A stretch of 64,000 bases of DNA, taken from the NCBI GenBank assembly GCA_018267955.1, contig JAFDXL010000009.1, positions 708,717 to 772,716 of the forward strand, in the 5' to 3' direction. The notes under the pieces are model-generated. The model saw only the letters and a list, made by a program, of their open reading frames with translations, had not been told where the DNA came from and searched no databases. A program made the position numbers and the translations under genes. The DNA comes from Bacteroidota bacterium. Its GTDB lineage: Bacteria > Bacteroidota > Bacteroidia > Chitinophagales > Chitinophagaceae. This document shows, piece by piece, positions 27,303 to 36,573 of this stretch (the stretch's first letter is position 1; each line of letters opens with the position of its first letter).

Positions 27303-29042
27303 TTAGTTCTTAGTTGTAGCATATAACTTATCGAGCCGCTTTTTCTCTTCTTCTACTTTTTGCAGGTAGGCTTCGTAACGTTTAATATCCATCATCTGGT
27401 AAGTGGCTTTGGTGACCTTTTTACCTTTTGCAGTTACCTCGTCGCGTAGTGTAACCACCGCTTTTTTATTTCCCTTTACCCATGTATAGTTCCGTGTGTG
27501 CAACATCAGTACGTATTTCTTATCCAACGGGTATGGAATAGTGTCTGTCGTCTTCGTTACAGCAGTAGGAGTACCGATGTATTTTATCATGGTTTTATAG
27601 AAAACAGTATCTACACCGGCGGTCAAATGAATGAGCGAACTATCCGAATCGTATAGCTGTTCTATATCCCAAAAATAGCCAAAATAAAATCCATACCCAT
27701 TATCTATTAAAATACGGTAACCGGGAACAAAACGGGCGGCATTACTACGACCAGAATCTGTCTTTAAATTCTCAGTAGGGTCTGCGATCATCTCTCCACA
27801 ATAGACAAACCCTACCGTACGATTACGATTTTTCCATGCTTTACGAGTTACTTTTCCAGGTGCATATTCTTTGTAATTGTGGTTATACTTATACAATTTA
27901 TCAGACAAGCCTTTTTCACCAATAACAAAATCATCTGACATAATACCTATATCAAATCGTTCTGGCCCAGGCTTCACAAATTTCTGATTAAAAACAGAAG
28001 GCTTTCTAAGTGCGTACTTCCCATTTATTGAAAACCATTTTTCAAAATTCTCTTCTTTTGAAATTTCCAATGTAGCCCATGTTGGATTCAACCAATATTT
28101 ATGAAATACAGACTTCTTATCATTCCCTTTATTTCTCAATTCGATCTTCCTTCTTACATCATCCAAAGATTCCAATCCTATTTTTGCGCGGTCCTCATTT
28201 ATCCTTTTTTCAGAAGCTTCATCCCAAAAACCAGTGTAACAGACATTCTGATATTCTGCACCTTTAATATTTAAAGGAAAGTGAAGTGTAAGAGTGCCAT
28301 ACACAAACTCTGGACTCGGCGCATTTTTTTCCAACGTCTCAAGAAAATCTCTTGGGTCGAAATCAAAAAAGAACAAAGCTTTGTATAGCAGAGTATCAAA
28401 AAGATGTGAAGGCCTGCCACCCAATGCTGCCGATGCGTTATGAAACACAATAATATCGTAGTGTGAAAACTTCAAAACCGACTCTGAAGGAACGCCGCTT
28501 GTTTGAAATATCTTAAGTAATTCGTTTGAATTGATAAAATCCATTGTGTAGGTAGAATCTACCATATAAGCACCATTATACATATTAGCAAAATACTCAC
28601 GAACGCCCTGATCCCGATCATATATTTTCCTTAACTTTTTTACCAGTGGATCTGAATCAAGCCTATGATTAGGATGCTTTGCAAGCATCTTGCTTACATA
28701 CATCCACTGATCTCCTGAATAGGCTTTAGTAATATGCTTTAAAGATTCTGTATCTAGTCCGCGATGAAGCAATTGTGCAAGGTATTTCTCGGCAAGCGTA
28801 TATTCTGCCTGATCCATAGCTACAAAAAAAGCATTAGTAAGATCCCTGTACATAGATTTCTTTGGATTGATGGCAAAGGCAGTTTTGTAATATTCTGTCG
28901 CTTTTACAAAATCACTATCACAAATGGCGAGCTCGGCAAGGTTGGTATTGCGGTAATAATCAAAAAAACGGGCATCCTGGGCGGTTGCTGAATGGATATA
29001 ACAAACACAAAACAGGATAATAGTGAATAGGTAAGTTTTCAT
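27303..29042 (-). CDS. Exported protein of unknown function with N-terminal TPR-like helices
   Basis: A 579-residue protein with signal peptide MKTYLFTIILFCVCYIHSAT, with cleavage near AQ. The first ~120 residues are helical with a TPR-like pattern (FVKATEYYKTAFAINPKKSM, YTLAEKYLAQLLHRG). The remainder has no domain I recognise. It contains a beta-rich segment with GYGFYFGYFWDIEQLYDSDS and ends in a short basic coiled coil (EAYLQKVEEEKKRLDKLYAT). It lies 51 bp downstream of lptC on the same strand and may be the last gene of the coaX-lptC operon. No function is assigned. Confidence 0.7.
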   Translation of the reverse strand: MKTYLFTIILFCVCYIHSATAQDARFFDYYRNTNLAELAICDSDFVKATEYYKTAFAINPKKSMYRDLTNAFFVAMDQAEYTLAEKYLAQLLHRGLDTESLKHITKAYSGDQWMYVSKMLAKHPNHRLDSDPLVKKLRKIYDRDQGVREYFANMYNGAYMVDSTYTMDFINSNELLKIFQTSGVPSESVLKFSHYDIIVFHNASAALGGRPSHLFDTLLYKALFFFDFDPRDFLETLEKNAPSPEFVYGTLTLHFPLNIKGAEYQNVCYTGFWDEASEKRINEDRAKIGLESLDDVRRKIELRNKGNDKKSVFHKYWLNPTWATLEISKEENFEKWFSINGKYALRKPSVFNQKFVKPGPERFDIGIMSDDFVIGEKGLSDKLYKYNHNYKEYAPGKVTRKAWKNRNRTVGFVYCGEMIADPTENLKTDSGRSNAARFVPGYRILIDNGYGFYFGYFWDIEQLYDSDSSLIHLTAGVDTVFYKTMIKYIGTPTAVTKTTDTIPYPLDKKYVLMLHTRNYTWVKGNKKAVVTLRDEVTAKGKKVTKATYQMMDIKRYEAYLQKVEEEKKRLDKLYATTKN

Positions 29043-29093
29043 ACAAGAAAACTACCTAATATTCTATATAAAAGCAAGATGATTTAATACTTA

Positions 29094-29684
29094 CTATGGC
29101 ACATCGGTCTTGTTGACCTGTACAATGCCTTTGGGATGGATGATGCGATACCAGGAAAAATCTTCATTGGCCTCCAGCCCGTCGCCATACATTATCTGCG
29201 TAGGTGTGGTAATACGCACAAACTTCTCGGTGAATATTTTGCGGATGCTCTGATTCCAAACAAGTTCCTCTGTGTTCAATCGTTCGCCCTTTTTATTTAC
29301 CATCACCACACTATCGCGCACCAATACATTACCCTGCTTATCGTAATAGCGGGCGTAGCGTGCCGTGAGTGTGCTTTCTATACCGAGGCTATCATTATAA
29401 AAATCTACGTTCACACCCTTGCGCATGTCGGTATATGGTGGCTTTGCCACTTCGTTCTTTACAAACTCTTTGGTATAGATCTTAGCCTTAACATGCCCGT
29501 TTTCGCTAAACAGCATGGTTACATCAGTAGCCTTGTCTTCCTGCATATTGCCTTTGTTCACAAGGGCATCTATCTCCTTAGGATCATTACGGCAACCGGT
29601 TAACAAGTACATACTAAACAAAATACCCGGAATAAGCATCCGGGTGGTTTGTATGAATAATATGCGGAAACGGCTGTTAATCAT
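29094..29684 (-). CDS. lptC: LPS export protein LptC (lipoprotein form)
   Basis: A 197-residue protein from the ATG at 29684. A hydrophobic N-terminal segment ends at a lipobox-like LLTGC, so it is probably lipid-anchored, as Bacteroidota LptC often is. The body (VTMLFSENGHVKAKIYTKEF ... LTARYARYYDKQGNVLVRD ... EELVWNQSIRKIFTEKFVRI ... GDGLEANEDFSWY) is the LptC/OstA beta-jellyroll that passes lipopolysaccharide from LptB2FG to LptA. The start overlaps the end of the outer-membrane barrel gene by 8 bp, supporting cotranscription. An earlier in-frame ATG (29732) lies well inside the previous gene and is less likely. Confidence 0.85.
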   Translation of the reverse strand: MINSRFRILFIQTTRMLIPGILFSMYLLTGCRNDPKEIDALVNKGNMQEDKATDVTMLFSENGHVKAKIYTKEFVKNEVAKPPYTDMRKGVNVDFYNDSLGIESTLTARYARYYDKQGNVLVRDSVVMVNKKGERLNTEELVWNQSIRKIFTEKFVRITTPTQIMYGDGLEANEDFSWYRIIHPKGIVQVNKTDVP

Positions 29685-30945
29685 ATTTACGTTTGATAAA
29701 CCACTTATCATTGAACGAGAAACCAAGGCCAAATTTCACAAAATTTTCGCGGATGAGGCCGTTAGCCGTTGTACCCCTGCTACCCACCTCTAATGATGTG
29801 TGTATGCGGGCAATATTTTTACGGAACGGTATAGACATACCTGCTGTGAGCGCGTAATAGTTTAACTGTGTATTGCGCAGTATCACAGGGTCGGTACCAT
29901 AATAACCACCTAAGCGGTAAGTAATGCGGCTGACCAACTTCTTACCTTCAGGATCGGGCGTGTACTCTACGCCTCCACTCATTTTATATGCGCTCGATGC
30001 AAGAGAATCTGTAAGGCCGTAGGTGCGGTATTGAGACCAGCTTGCCGCGGAATAATCTAAACCGGCATTCCAGTTATGCGTACTGATGAGCATCAGGCCG
30101 ATGCTGTATTTTGTAGGCAGTGTGATCTTTCCTTTTTCCCCCTCCAGTTTATAAGCGGTATCTGCCTCGTATTTGTAGCCGATCCAATATTCGCTGCGAT
30201 TGGCATTCAGTTCCTGGGAGGCTGTAAATGTACCACCTATGCGGAAACCCAATGTTTTGCTGAGTTTGTGCTCATACATAGCGCCTGCATTCCAATAGAT
30301 GCCACCCATCCTTGTGTTTGTGTAGAAACGAGAACTGATAACATTACTGGTAATATCCAGCGGCTCCAGCGAGCTGGTGCGTTCTATGCCGCCAAACACA
30401 TAACCTACATTGAAACCAAGGCTAATGCCCTTTACCTTACCCGCAAAGCCTACAAAGCCCTCTGTAAGCGCGCCATTACCGAGATAGCTTTTAACACCTG
30501 TGCCGAAGGTATCAAGAGCGGAAGTATCATTCATCTGGTAGAAAACCCGTGAAAAAGGTTTCATACCTAATGCCATACCTGCATGTTTGCCCAATGGGAT
30601 ACCGATATCCATATAAGAAACGGTAGCCATCCCCACCTTGTATTTATCCACGCCGGAATTGAGCGTTGTCGAAGTACCCTCGCCGGCGCCTTCATAAGTA
30701 GTTAACTGCAAGGAAGCATACGATGCGGGATTATCTGTATTTACATTCAGCCCATTGCTATATGCAGATGAAATGGAACCCATGCCCTTGAGCGATGTGT
30801 TTACACCATTTCTAAGCTCGCCAATACCAAACCTGGAATAAGGGGAATTTTCCTTATTGGAATAGTTATAGGGCTGCGCTGTACCCGATACTGCTGATAA
30901 TAATATGGTAGAAAATAAAAGGTACTTAGCGTATGTGTGGCGCAT
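29677..30945 (-). CDS. Outer-membrane beta-barrel protein
   Basis: A 422-residue protein with signal peptide MRHTYAKYLLFSTILLSAVS, with cleavage near GTAQ. The mature sequence (SPYSRFGIGELRNGVNTSLK, then MGSISSAYSN and NPASYASLQ) and the alternating aromatic strands ending in FGLGFSFNDKWFIKRKYD are those of a FadL/PorV-like outer-membrane barrel conserved in Bacteroidota next to coaX. The N-terminus of the gene overlaps coaX by 20 bp and its 3' end overlaps lptC, so the three genes are tightly coupled. The transported substrate is unknown; the LPS-export neighbour suggests a role in the cell envelope. Confidence 0.78.
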   Translation of the reverse strand: MRHTYAKYLLFSTILLSAVSGTAQPYNYSNKENSPYSRFGIGELRNGVNTSLKGMGSISSAYSNGLNVNTDNPASYASLQLTTYEGAGEGTSTTLNSGVDKYKVGMATVSYMDIGIPLGKHAGMALGMKPFSRVFYQMNDTSALDTFGTGVKSYLGNGALTEGFVGFAGKVKGISLGFNVGYVFGGIERTSSLEPLDITSNVISSRFYTNTRMGGIYWNAGAMYEHKLSKTLGFRIGGTFTASQELNANRSEYWIGYKYEADTAYKLEGEKGKITLPTKYSIGLMLISTHNWNAGLDYSAASWSQYRTYGLTDSLASSAYKMSGGVEYTPDPEGKKLVSRITYRLGGYYGTDPVILRNTQLNYYALTAGMSIPFRKNIARIHTSLEVGSRGTTANGLIRENFVKFGLGFSFNDKWFIKRKYD

Positions 30946-31672
30946 TATGCTTTAAGATTATATTTAGGCCCTTCATTAACAGATTAGGGTCAGCAAATAT
31001 CTTACTTTTAAGCTTTCCTTCAAAAAAAGGAGCATCACCACCAGTTAATACAGCGTTAAAATCGGGGTATTGAGCAGCATATTCTGATATCATTCCATCT
31101 ACTTCTGCAGCAATACCAAAGATGGTGCCGCTACGCATACAGGTTTCCGTATCATAGCCCAACAGCAACAAATCGCCTTCAGGACTAACATCGGGCAGCC
31201 TGTCTGTGAAATGGTGCATTGCCTTCAGGCGCATATACATACCCGGGGAAATGGCGCCGCCCCTGAATGTCTTATTCTTTTGTATAAAATTGTAAGTAAT
31301 GCAAGTGCCCATGCACACTACCAGGTTGTTCATACCCGGGTTGGCCATAAATACCCCTACAGCCATAGCTACACGATCTACCCCCAGCGTACCGGGAGAA
31401 GTATAAGCGTTCATAATAGGCAGCGGTGTGTTGTTGGTCATTACCACCAGCGCGCGCATGTTTTCCTTGAGCATAGGCTCTATAGCGGCAGATTTATCTG
31501 ATACAGAGCACAAAATACCCTTAACCGGCTTGTACTCTGATATCATTGCCAATATGCCTTCGCGGGAGTTATCTTCGGTAAAACGCCTTTGCTCGAGCAG
31601 TTCGTCATTGTCGCCAAACATGGCAGCCTTAACACTGCTATTACCCCAATCGATACAAAGATTTACAGACAT
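30926..31672 (-). CDS. coaX: Type III pantothenate kinase (variant)
   Basis: A 248-residue ASKHA-fold kinase that makes 4'-phosphopantothenate, the first step of coenzyme A synthesis. The phosphate-1 motif CIDWGNSSVKAAMF (residues 6-19) and GVDR (residues 97-100, with the Asp thought to be the catalytic base) are present, as is RGGAISPGMYMRLKAMHHF. However, the phosphate-binding loop that normally reads D-x-G-T...D reads C120-M-G-T-C-I-T-Y-N128, so two usually acidic positions are changed. It may be a clade-specific variant rather than a dead enzyme. It heads the coaX-barrel-lptC operon. Confidence 0.85.
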   Translation of the reverse strand: MSVNLCIDWGNSSVKAAMFGDNDELLEQRRFTEDNSREGILAMISEYKPVKGILCSVSDKSAAIEPMLKENMRALVVMTNNTPLPIMNAYTSPGTLGVDRVAMAVGVFMANPGMNNLVVCMGTCITYNFIQKNKTFRGGAISPGMYMRLKAMHHFTDRLPDVSPEGDLLLLGYDTETCMRSGTIFGIAAEVDGMISEYAAQYPDFNAVLTGGDAPFFEGKLKSKIFADPNLLMKGLNIILKHNAPHIR

Positions 31673-31764
31673 GCTACTATTAATTTGATGTGCGTGAGAC
31701 AGCCAAAATAATAAAAACTCTGCACAATTTTATGATGGCGGATAGAAAAAATGACGGACGGGTA

Positions 31765-33015
31765 TTAGGATGCAGCCGCAGGCTGCGATGCGATAGTTAA
31801 TGTGTGCCGCTGCCAAAGCAGGAAAAACAGGAATACAAAAACACCAAATTGAACCTCGAGCATGGGTTCTACCATTAATGCCAATAAAAGAGATAGCCAG
31901 GTAATGACAAGAAAAAAGCGCCCCTTCGCGCCCCTGCCCCAGGTTGCCGGGAAGAATGCCCATATTATAAATAAGATGAGCGCCGGTATGCCGCAACCGA
32001 GGCAAACAATAAGGAACTGATTGTGAGGAATAAGGCGGTACTCTGCCGGCACCTGCGGATACTTTGCCATGTATGCCTTCTCCATTTCCTGCTGCATATC
32101 GCCTGCGCCTACGCCGGCAAAAGGGTGCGCTTTGATAATATCAACGGCTAAGCGATAGGAAATAAGCCTGCCCATATCGCTGAGGCCGGACGTGGCGACG
32201 CCGCTTTGATATTGCCGGTATGTCTCCTTTACATACCAAACCCGCTTTTCGAGCGTGGGTATATAGCGACCGGCGAAAAAGCCTGCAGCGGCCAACGTTA
32301 TGAGCAGGGCAAGGCCGATCAATGGCTTTTTTGTGAATACCAGCCTGAAACAAAACAGCACCAGGAAAAGATACCATACTAAAAGGCCGGAACGCGCTGC
32401 CAATATATGCAGGTAAACACTTAATAAAATGACGGTGATGGCAACAAAAAACCGCAACCAGCGATAAAGTAACTGTGGCCAGATGTATACGCACCATACT
32501 ATAAATAAAGCCACTGCAAGACTATACCGGATATGATCTCCGTACACCAGCGTAGGAAGGATGTGCGAGTACACATACTGCTCGGAATAATAAACAGGAT
32601 CCTTAAAATAAAAAAAGAGGCTGTATGCCGCGCTGCATAGAAAAAGGATGGAAGCAATGAGCGCAAACCGGCGCAGTTGCTTTGCTGTAAATGCAGGGAG
32701 CAGTGTAAAGCTTAACGGTAATAATAAGATCGCCAGCTTCACCTCTACCCTTGTATGCCAGTTGCCGGCATCTGACGACCACAAGCCTGAGATAGCGTAC
32801 ATGGCCACCCATGCAAGGCCCCAGAGCCACCATTTATCGCGCAGCCAGTTTTTGGGATGCACATTCCATAAGGCTGTAGCGCCAAAACCCGCCATGCCCG
32901 CTGATAATAAGCTGCGGGACAAAAGAAAGCCCACCAACATCACCACGACAAAGAATAGTGCGAGATCAGTTTTGCTTAGCTTTTTGATAATAAATGAATT
33001 GGCCTGGCCTACCAA
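31765..33015 (-). CDS. O-antigen ligase / Wzy-C family membrane protein
   Basis: A 416-residue inner-membrane protein with about eleven predicted helices and the large periplasmic loop of the Wzy-C family (VWYVKETYRQYQSGVATSGL onward). The conserved HPFAGVGAGDM and IPHNQFLIVCLGCGI motifs match the loop and helix of O-antigen ligases and polymerases, which join undecaprenyl-linked sugar chains to lipid A core or polymerise them. With lptC nearby it fits envelope glycan assembly. The family is too broad to choose between ligase and polymerase from sequence alone. The start at 33015 gives MVGQANSFIIKKLSKTDLAL, just ahead of the first helix. Confidence 0.8.
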   Translation of the reverse strand: MVGQANSFIIKKLSKTDLALFFVVVMLVGFLLSRSLLSAGMAGFGATALWNVHPKNWLRDKWWLWGLAWVAMYAISGLWSSDAGNWHTRVEVKLAILLLPLSFTLLPAFTAKQLRRFALIASILFLCSAAYSLFFYFKDPVYYSEQYVYSHILPTLVYGDHIRYSLAVALFIVWCVYIWPQLLYRWLRFFVAITVILLSVYLHILAARSGLLVWYLFLVLFCFRLVFTKKPLIGLALLITLAAAGFFAGRYIPTLEKRVWYVKETYRQYQSGVATSGLSDMGRLISYRLAVDIIKAHPFAGVGAGDMQQEMEKAYMAKYPQVPAEYRLIPHNQFLIVCLGCGIPALILFIIWAFFPATWGRGAKGRFFLVITWLSLLLALMVEPMLEVQFGVFVFLFFLLWQRHTLTIASQPAAAS

Positions 33016-33166
33016 TGGGTAATTTTATCTTAATAACGCCCGAAGGGCAATTTTAGTGCAGGGCAAGATAAAACAAGTTAGCCTTATTCTAAACCCATCT
33101 CGCGGGCTATGCGCAGATGGTTCGTATTGATAGAAACTATTTTATAGCTTTAGTGCCTGATAACAG

Positions 33167-34108
33167 ATGAAAGAATTGGATAGGGCAACACAACTTTTAG
33201 AAGACATAAAACAAGGCAGCTATCGTGCGCTTGCCCAGGGTATATCGTGGGTGGAGAACAATCTTACCGGGTATGAAGAATTACTCATGCGCCTGGATGG
33301 CAACCAAAATGCAAAAGTAGTGGGCATTACCGGGCCACCGGGGGCCGGTAAAAGTACGCTGGTAAACAGCCTGCTGCATTACTGGACAAGTACCGGCAAA
33401 AAAGTAGCCGTTATAGCAGTTGACCCCTCCTCCCCTTTCAATTACGGTGCATTGCTTGGCGACAGGATACGCATGTCTGAATTCTATACCAACCCCAATG
33501 TATACATCAGGTCGCTGGCCACGCGAGGATCATTGGGTGGTTTAAACCCGAAGATCATAGAGATAACAGACATAGTGAGAAGCGCCCCTTTTGATTATAT
33601 ATTAATTGAAACAGTAGGTGTAGGACAAAGCGAAGTGGAAATAGCCGGGCTGGCAGATTGCACCATTGTAGCGCTGGTACCGGAAGCAGGTGATGAAGTG
33701 CAAACGCTAAAGGCAGGCATTATGGAGATAGCCGACATATTTGTTGTAAACAAAGCCGACCGCGAAGCAGCCGACACGCTATACCGAAACTTGCGCATCA
33801 TGGCCCATGAACGGGCCGGAGCAAAAACAGAAACGCCCGTTATAAAAACAATAGCCACGCAGAAACAAGGCATTGAAGAACTGGCAAGCACTATACAGAC
33901 CTTCCTGGATACACAAAATGAACTACCGGAAAAGCGGCTGCACCTGCTTACTGAAAAGAGCTGGCTGCTGATACAACAATATAAAATGCAGGGAATAGAC
34001 CGCAGATTACTGGCCAATGCTGTAAAAGATGCGCTAACCTTACCTGATTTCAACCTATACTCATTTACAAATTCCTATATACATAAGCTGGAGCAATATG
34101 GAGGTTAA
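33167..34108 (+). CDS. meaB: Methylmalonyl-CoA mutase-associated GTPase
   Basis: A 313-residue G3E-family GTPase that protects and reactivates the B12-dependent methylmalonyl-CoA mutase. Walker A is GPPGAGKST (residues 56-64), followed by VAVIAVDPSSPF and the switch region (DRIRMSEFYTNPNVYIRSLA, then TRGSLGG). The specificity motif NKAD is near residue 197. The C-terminal helical dimerisation arm is present. The mutase genes are not in the window. A near-consensus -7 box (TAGCTTTA, 33145-33152) precedes it by 14 nt. Confidence 0.95.
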   Translation: MKELDRATQLLEDIKQGSYRALAQGISWVENNLTGYEELLMRLDGNQNAKVVGITGPPGAGKSTLVNSLLHYWTSTGKKVAVIAVDPSSPFNYGALLGDRIRMSEFYTNPNVYIRSLATRGSLGGLNPKIIEITDIVRSAPFDYILIETVGVGQSEVEIAGLADCTIVALVPEAGDEVQTLKAGIMEIADIFVVNKADREAADTLYRNLRIMAHERAGAKTETPVIKTIATQKQGIEELASTIQTFLDTQNELPEKRLHLLTEKSWLLIQQYKMQGIDRRLLANAVKDALTLPDFNLYSFTNSYIHKLEQYGG

Positions 34109-34177
34109 TAAAAAATAACAACCATATCCGCAGCTTGAGTATATAAGAATGCAACGGATCGTTATATTTACAGTAAT

Positions 34178-35260
34178 ATGCTGGTGGACATTATCGCGGG
34201 AAACAGGCCGGATATGATGAGGATGGCTTCTGTGCTGGAAGCCATACAAAATGAGCAACGAAAAGGAGTAAGGATAGGCTATCGGCTGATATTTACCGGA
34301 AGAGAGCATGACCTTGCCGATGATAAACAACTCTATGAACAATTAGACATTGCCCTGCCCAACATATACCTGGACATTAACGAAACCAGCGAAGCGGCGC
34401 GTACCGCAGGCGTAATGCTGCGCTATGAACGATTGCTGGCTAATAATAAACCTGATATGGTGCTGGTCAGCGGGGAGAACACCGCCTCTATGGCCTGCGC
34501 GGTTACTGCCCGGAAGACAGAGGACATAAACCTGGCGGTGATCAATGCCGGGATACGCACCGGATATGAATCTATACAGGAAACCAACCGCATTGTAGCT
34601 GATTCGCTGGCGCATATCTATTTTACCAGTTCGCATTTTGCAAACGAACAACTAAGGAATAGTGGCGTGGTAGAAGAAAATATATTCTTCTACGGCAATA
34701 CAAGAATAGACACCTTACAAAAGGCGCTCAGCAAAGCCCAAAAACCTGCATTTTGGGACAGCCTGCAGTTAAAGCATGGTAATTTTTACCTCGTTTCCGT
34801 CAATAAGCCATTTAATGTGGGTTACCCGGCAACGTACCGGCACCTGCTGAATACCCTGGTACGCATAAGCAGGAATGCCCCCATCATAATGCTGCTGGAA
34901 GAACAGGGTGAAAAAAGCATACAGGCTATTGGCTTCAAAGCAAGCAACCTGTACACATTCAAAAGATCAGATTACCTGCAGGTTTGCTACCTGATGCAGC
35001 ATGCCAGGCTCATTATTACCGACAGCAGCAGCATGCAGGAAGATGCAGCCGTACTACAAACCCCGACCGCTACGTTATATCCCTATACCGATGTACCGGA
35101 CAGTATAGCCCTGAGCACCAATGTGCTGGCCACGACCGATACATTGGAACAATGCGTAAACATAGCAGAAGCAGGTAAATGGAAAAAGGGACAAATACCT
35201 TATTTATGGGATGGCCAGGCCGGAGAGCGGGTTGTAGCAGCACTCCGGAACCTTGTATAA
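34178..35260 (+). CDS. UDP-GlcNAc 2-epimerase-like protein lacking canonical catalytic residues
   Basis: A 360-residue protein with the fold signatures of WecB/GT-B UDP-N-acetylglucosamine 2-epimerase: AGNRPDMMRMASV (residues 7-19) aligns with the N-terminal GxRP..K motif, ETNRIVADSLA keeps the E.NR motif, and GNTRIDTL is typical. However, the GDTxS motif reads SGENTAS, the HVEAGLRTG motif reads VINAGIRTG (loss of the catalytic Glu and preceding His), and the HRREN motif appears as NKPFNVG. It therefore probably is not a standard epimerase. It precedes a WecA-like lipid-carrier sugar transferase (130-bp gap), suggesting a role in envelope glycan synthesis. Confidence 0.75.
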   Translation: MLVDIIAGNRPDMMRMASVLEAIQNEQRKGVRIGYRLIFTGREHDLADDKQLYEQLDIALPNIYLDINETSEAARTAGVMLRYERLLANNKPDMVLVSGENTASMACAVTARKTEDINLAVINAGIRTGYESIQETNRIVADSLAHIYFTSSHFANEQLRNSGVVEENIFFYGNTRIDTLQKALSKAQKPAFWDSLQLKHGNFYLVSVNKPFNVGYPATYRHLLNTLVRISRNAPIIMLLEEQGEKSIQAIGFKASNLYTFKRSDYLQVCYLMQHARLIITDSSSMQEDAAVLQTPTATLYPYTDVPDSIALSTNVLATTDTLEQCVNIAEAGKWKKGQIPYLWDGQAGERVVAALRNLV

Positions 35261-35391
35261 GGCCTAAATTGGTGTCAAATCAACAACAAATCATATATTC
35301 TGCATTAACAAGATGTTAATCGTGGCAGAATTCTTTATATTATTGGATTAACTTTACATCTTCGCTAATACAAAGCAAGACTATTGGTTGT

Positions 35392-36561
35392 ATGATGCCA
35401 TTGCCATCACATCTTATCTACCTGTTAACTTTTATAACATCGCTTATAATAAGTCTTGTTTCTATACCCCAAATTATAGATATATCAGCCAAAAAGCACC
35501 TATTCGACGTACCCGATAATGAGCGTAAGCTACATTTGAGGATCGTGCCCAACCTTGGAGGCGTAGGTATTTTCTTTGCATACATCACTACTTGCTCTAT
35601 GTTCCTGAACCCCGACAGCTTCAGGAAATGGAATTATATTATTGCTTCGTCCCTGCTACTGTTCCTTACCGGCATCATGGATGACCTGATATCGCTGAAT
35701 GCATCCAAAAAATTCTTTGCCCAGTTTATGGCCGCAGCGATTACGGTATGCTTTGCAGACATCAGGCTTACCAGCCTGCATGGCGTACTGGGTGTATATG
35801 AGCTGACGTACTGGTATAGTGTTGTATTCAGTATTGTGGGTATCATATTTATCACCAACGCCTTTAATCTGATAGATGGCATAGATGGCTTGGCAGGCTC
35901 CATAGGGCTGCTGTGCACCTTTGGGCTGGGTGTATGTCTTGCATTGTCTGGCAATGCGGGCGCCGCGAGCTTATCCTTCAGCCTGATGGGTGGTATTGCC
36001 GGTTTCCTAAGGTATAATGCACCACCCGCACGCATATTTATGGGTGATACGGGATCCCTGCTGCTTGGCTATACCATATCTGTATTGTGCATCATATTTG
36101 CCAGCTCTTATAACAGCGGCACTGAAATGGCCGAAGTTCTGCATTCTCCGCAAACAGCGCTGGTGTTGGGATTATCGATCCTTTTTGTACCGGTATTTGA
36201 TTCGTTCCGTGTGTTTACAACACGTTTGATAAAAGGCGGATCACCTTTTAAAGCAGACAGAACACACCTGCACCACTATTTGCTGGACCTGGGCTTTAAT
36301 CATTCTCGCACCGTACTGATACTGATAACGGCTAATGTGCTGATCATTACCGTATCGTTACTTATGCTGCTCCTGAACATCAATTGCAATATTATTATCC
36401 TTTGTATCCTGCTGCTATCATTTGGCTTATTTGTATTGCTCTATTATATGCGCAAACATAAAATGGCCAACCTGCCGGCTGATATAAAAAAACGCAACGT
36501 CGGCAATACTAAAATAAATCCTTCGGGAAACTTATATAAAAATGATGCGGTATCTATGTAA
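35392..36561 (+). CDS. WecA/TagO-type polyprenyl-phosphate sugar-1-phosphate transferase
   Basis: A 389-residue member of the MraY/WecA family with about eleven predicted membrane helices. It transfers a sugar 1-phosphate from a UDP-sugar to undecaprenyl phosphate, starting synthesis of surface polysaccharides. The family motifs are all present: GIMDDLISL near residue 93, NAFNLIDGIDGLAGS near residue 155, GDTGSLLLGY near residue 218, and the HxHH loop (THLHHYLLDLGF) near residue 293. The polar C-terminal tail (last ~40 residues) is cytoplasmic. It is probably WecA-like rather than MraY, because it lacks the peptide-sugar features and is next to an epimerase-like gene. Confidence 0.9.
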   Translation: MMPLPSHLIYLLTFITSLIISLVSIPQIIDISAKKHLFDVPDNERKLHLRIVPNLGGVGIFFAYITTCSMFLNPDSFRKWNYIIASSLLLFLTGIMDDLISLNASKKFFAQFMAAAITVCFADIRLTSLHGVLGVYELTYWYSVVFSIVGIIFITNAFNLIDGIDGLAGSIGLLCTFGLGVCLALSGNAGAASLSFSLMGGIAGFLRYNAPPARIFMGDTGSLLLGYTISVLCIIFASSYNSGTEMAEVLHSPQTALVLGLSILFVPVFDSFRVFTTRLIKGGSPFKADRTHLHHYLLDLGFNHSRTVLILITANVLIITVSLLMLLLNINCNIIILCILLLSFGLFVLLYYMRKHKMANLPADIKKRNVGNTKINPSGNLYKNDAVSM

Positions 36562-36573
36562 CCGATACCCGTT

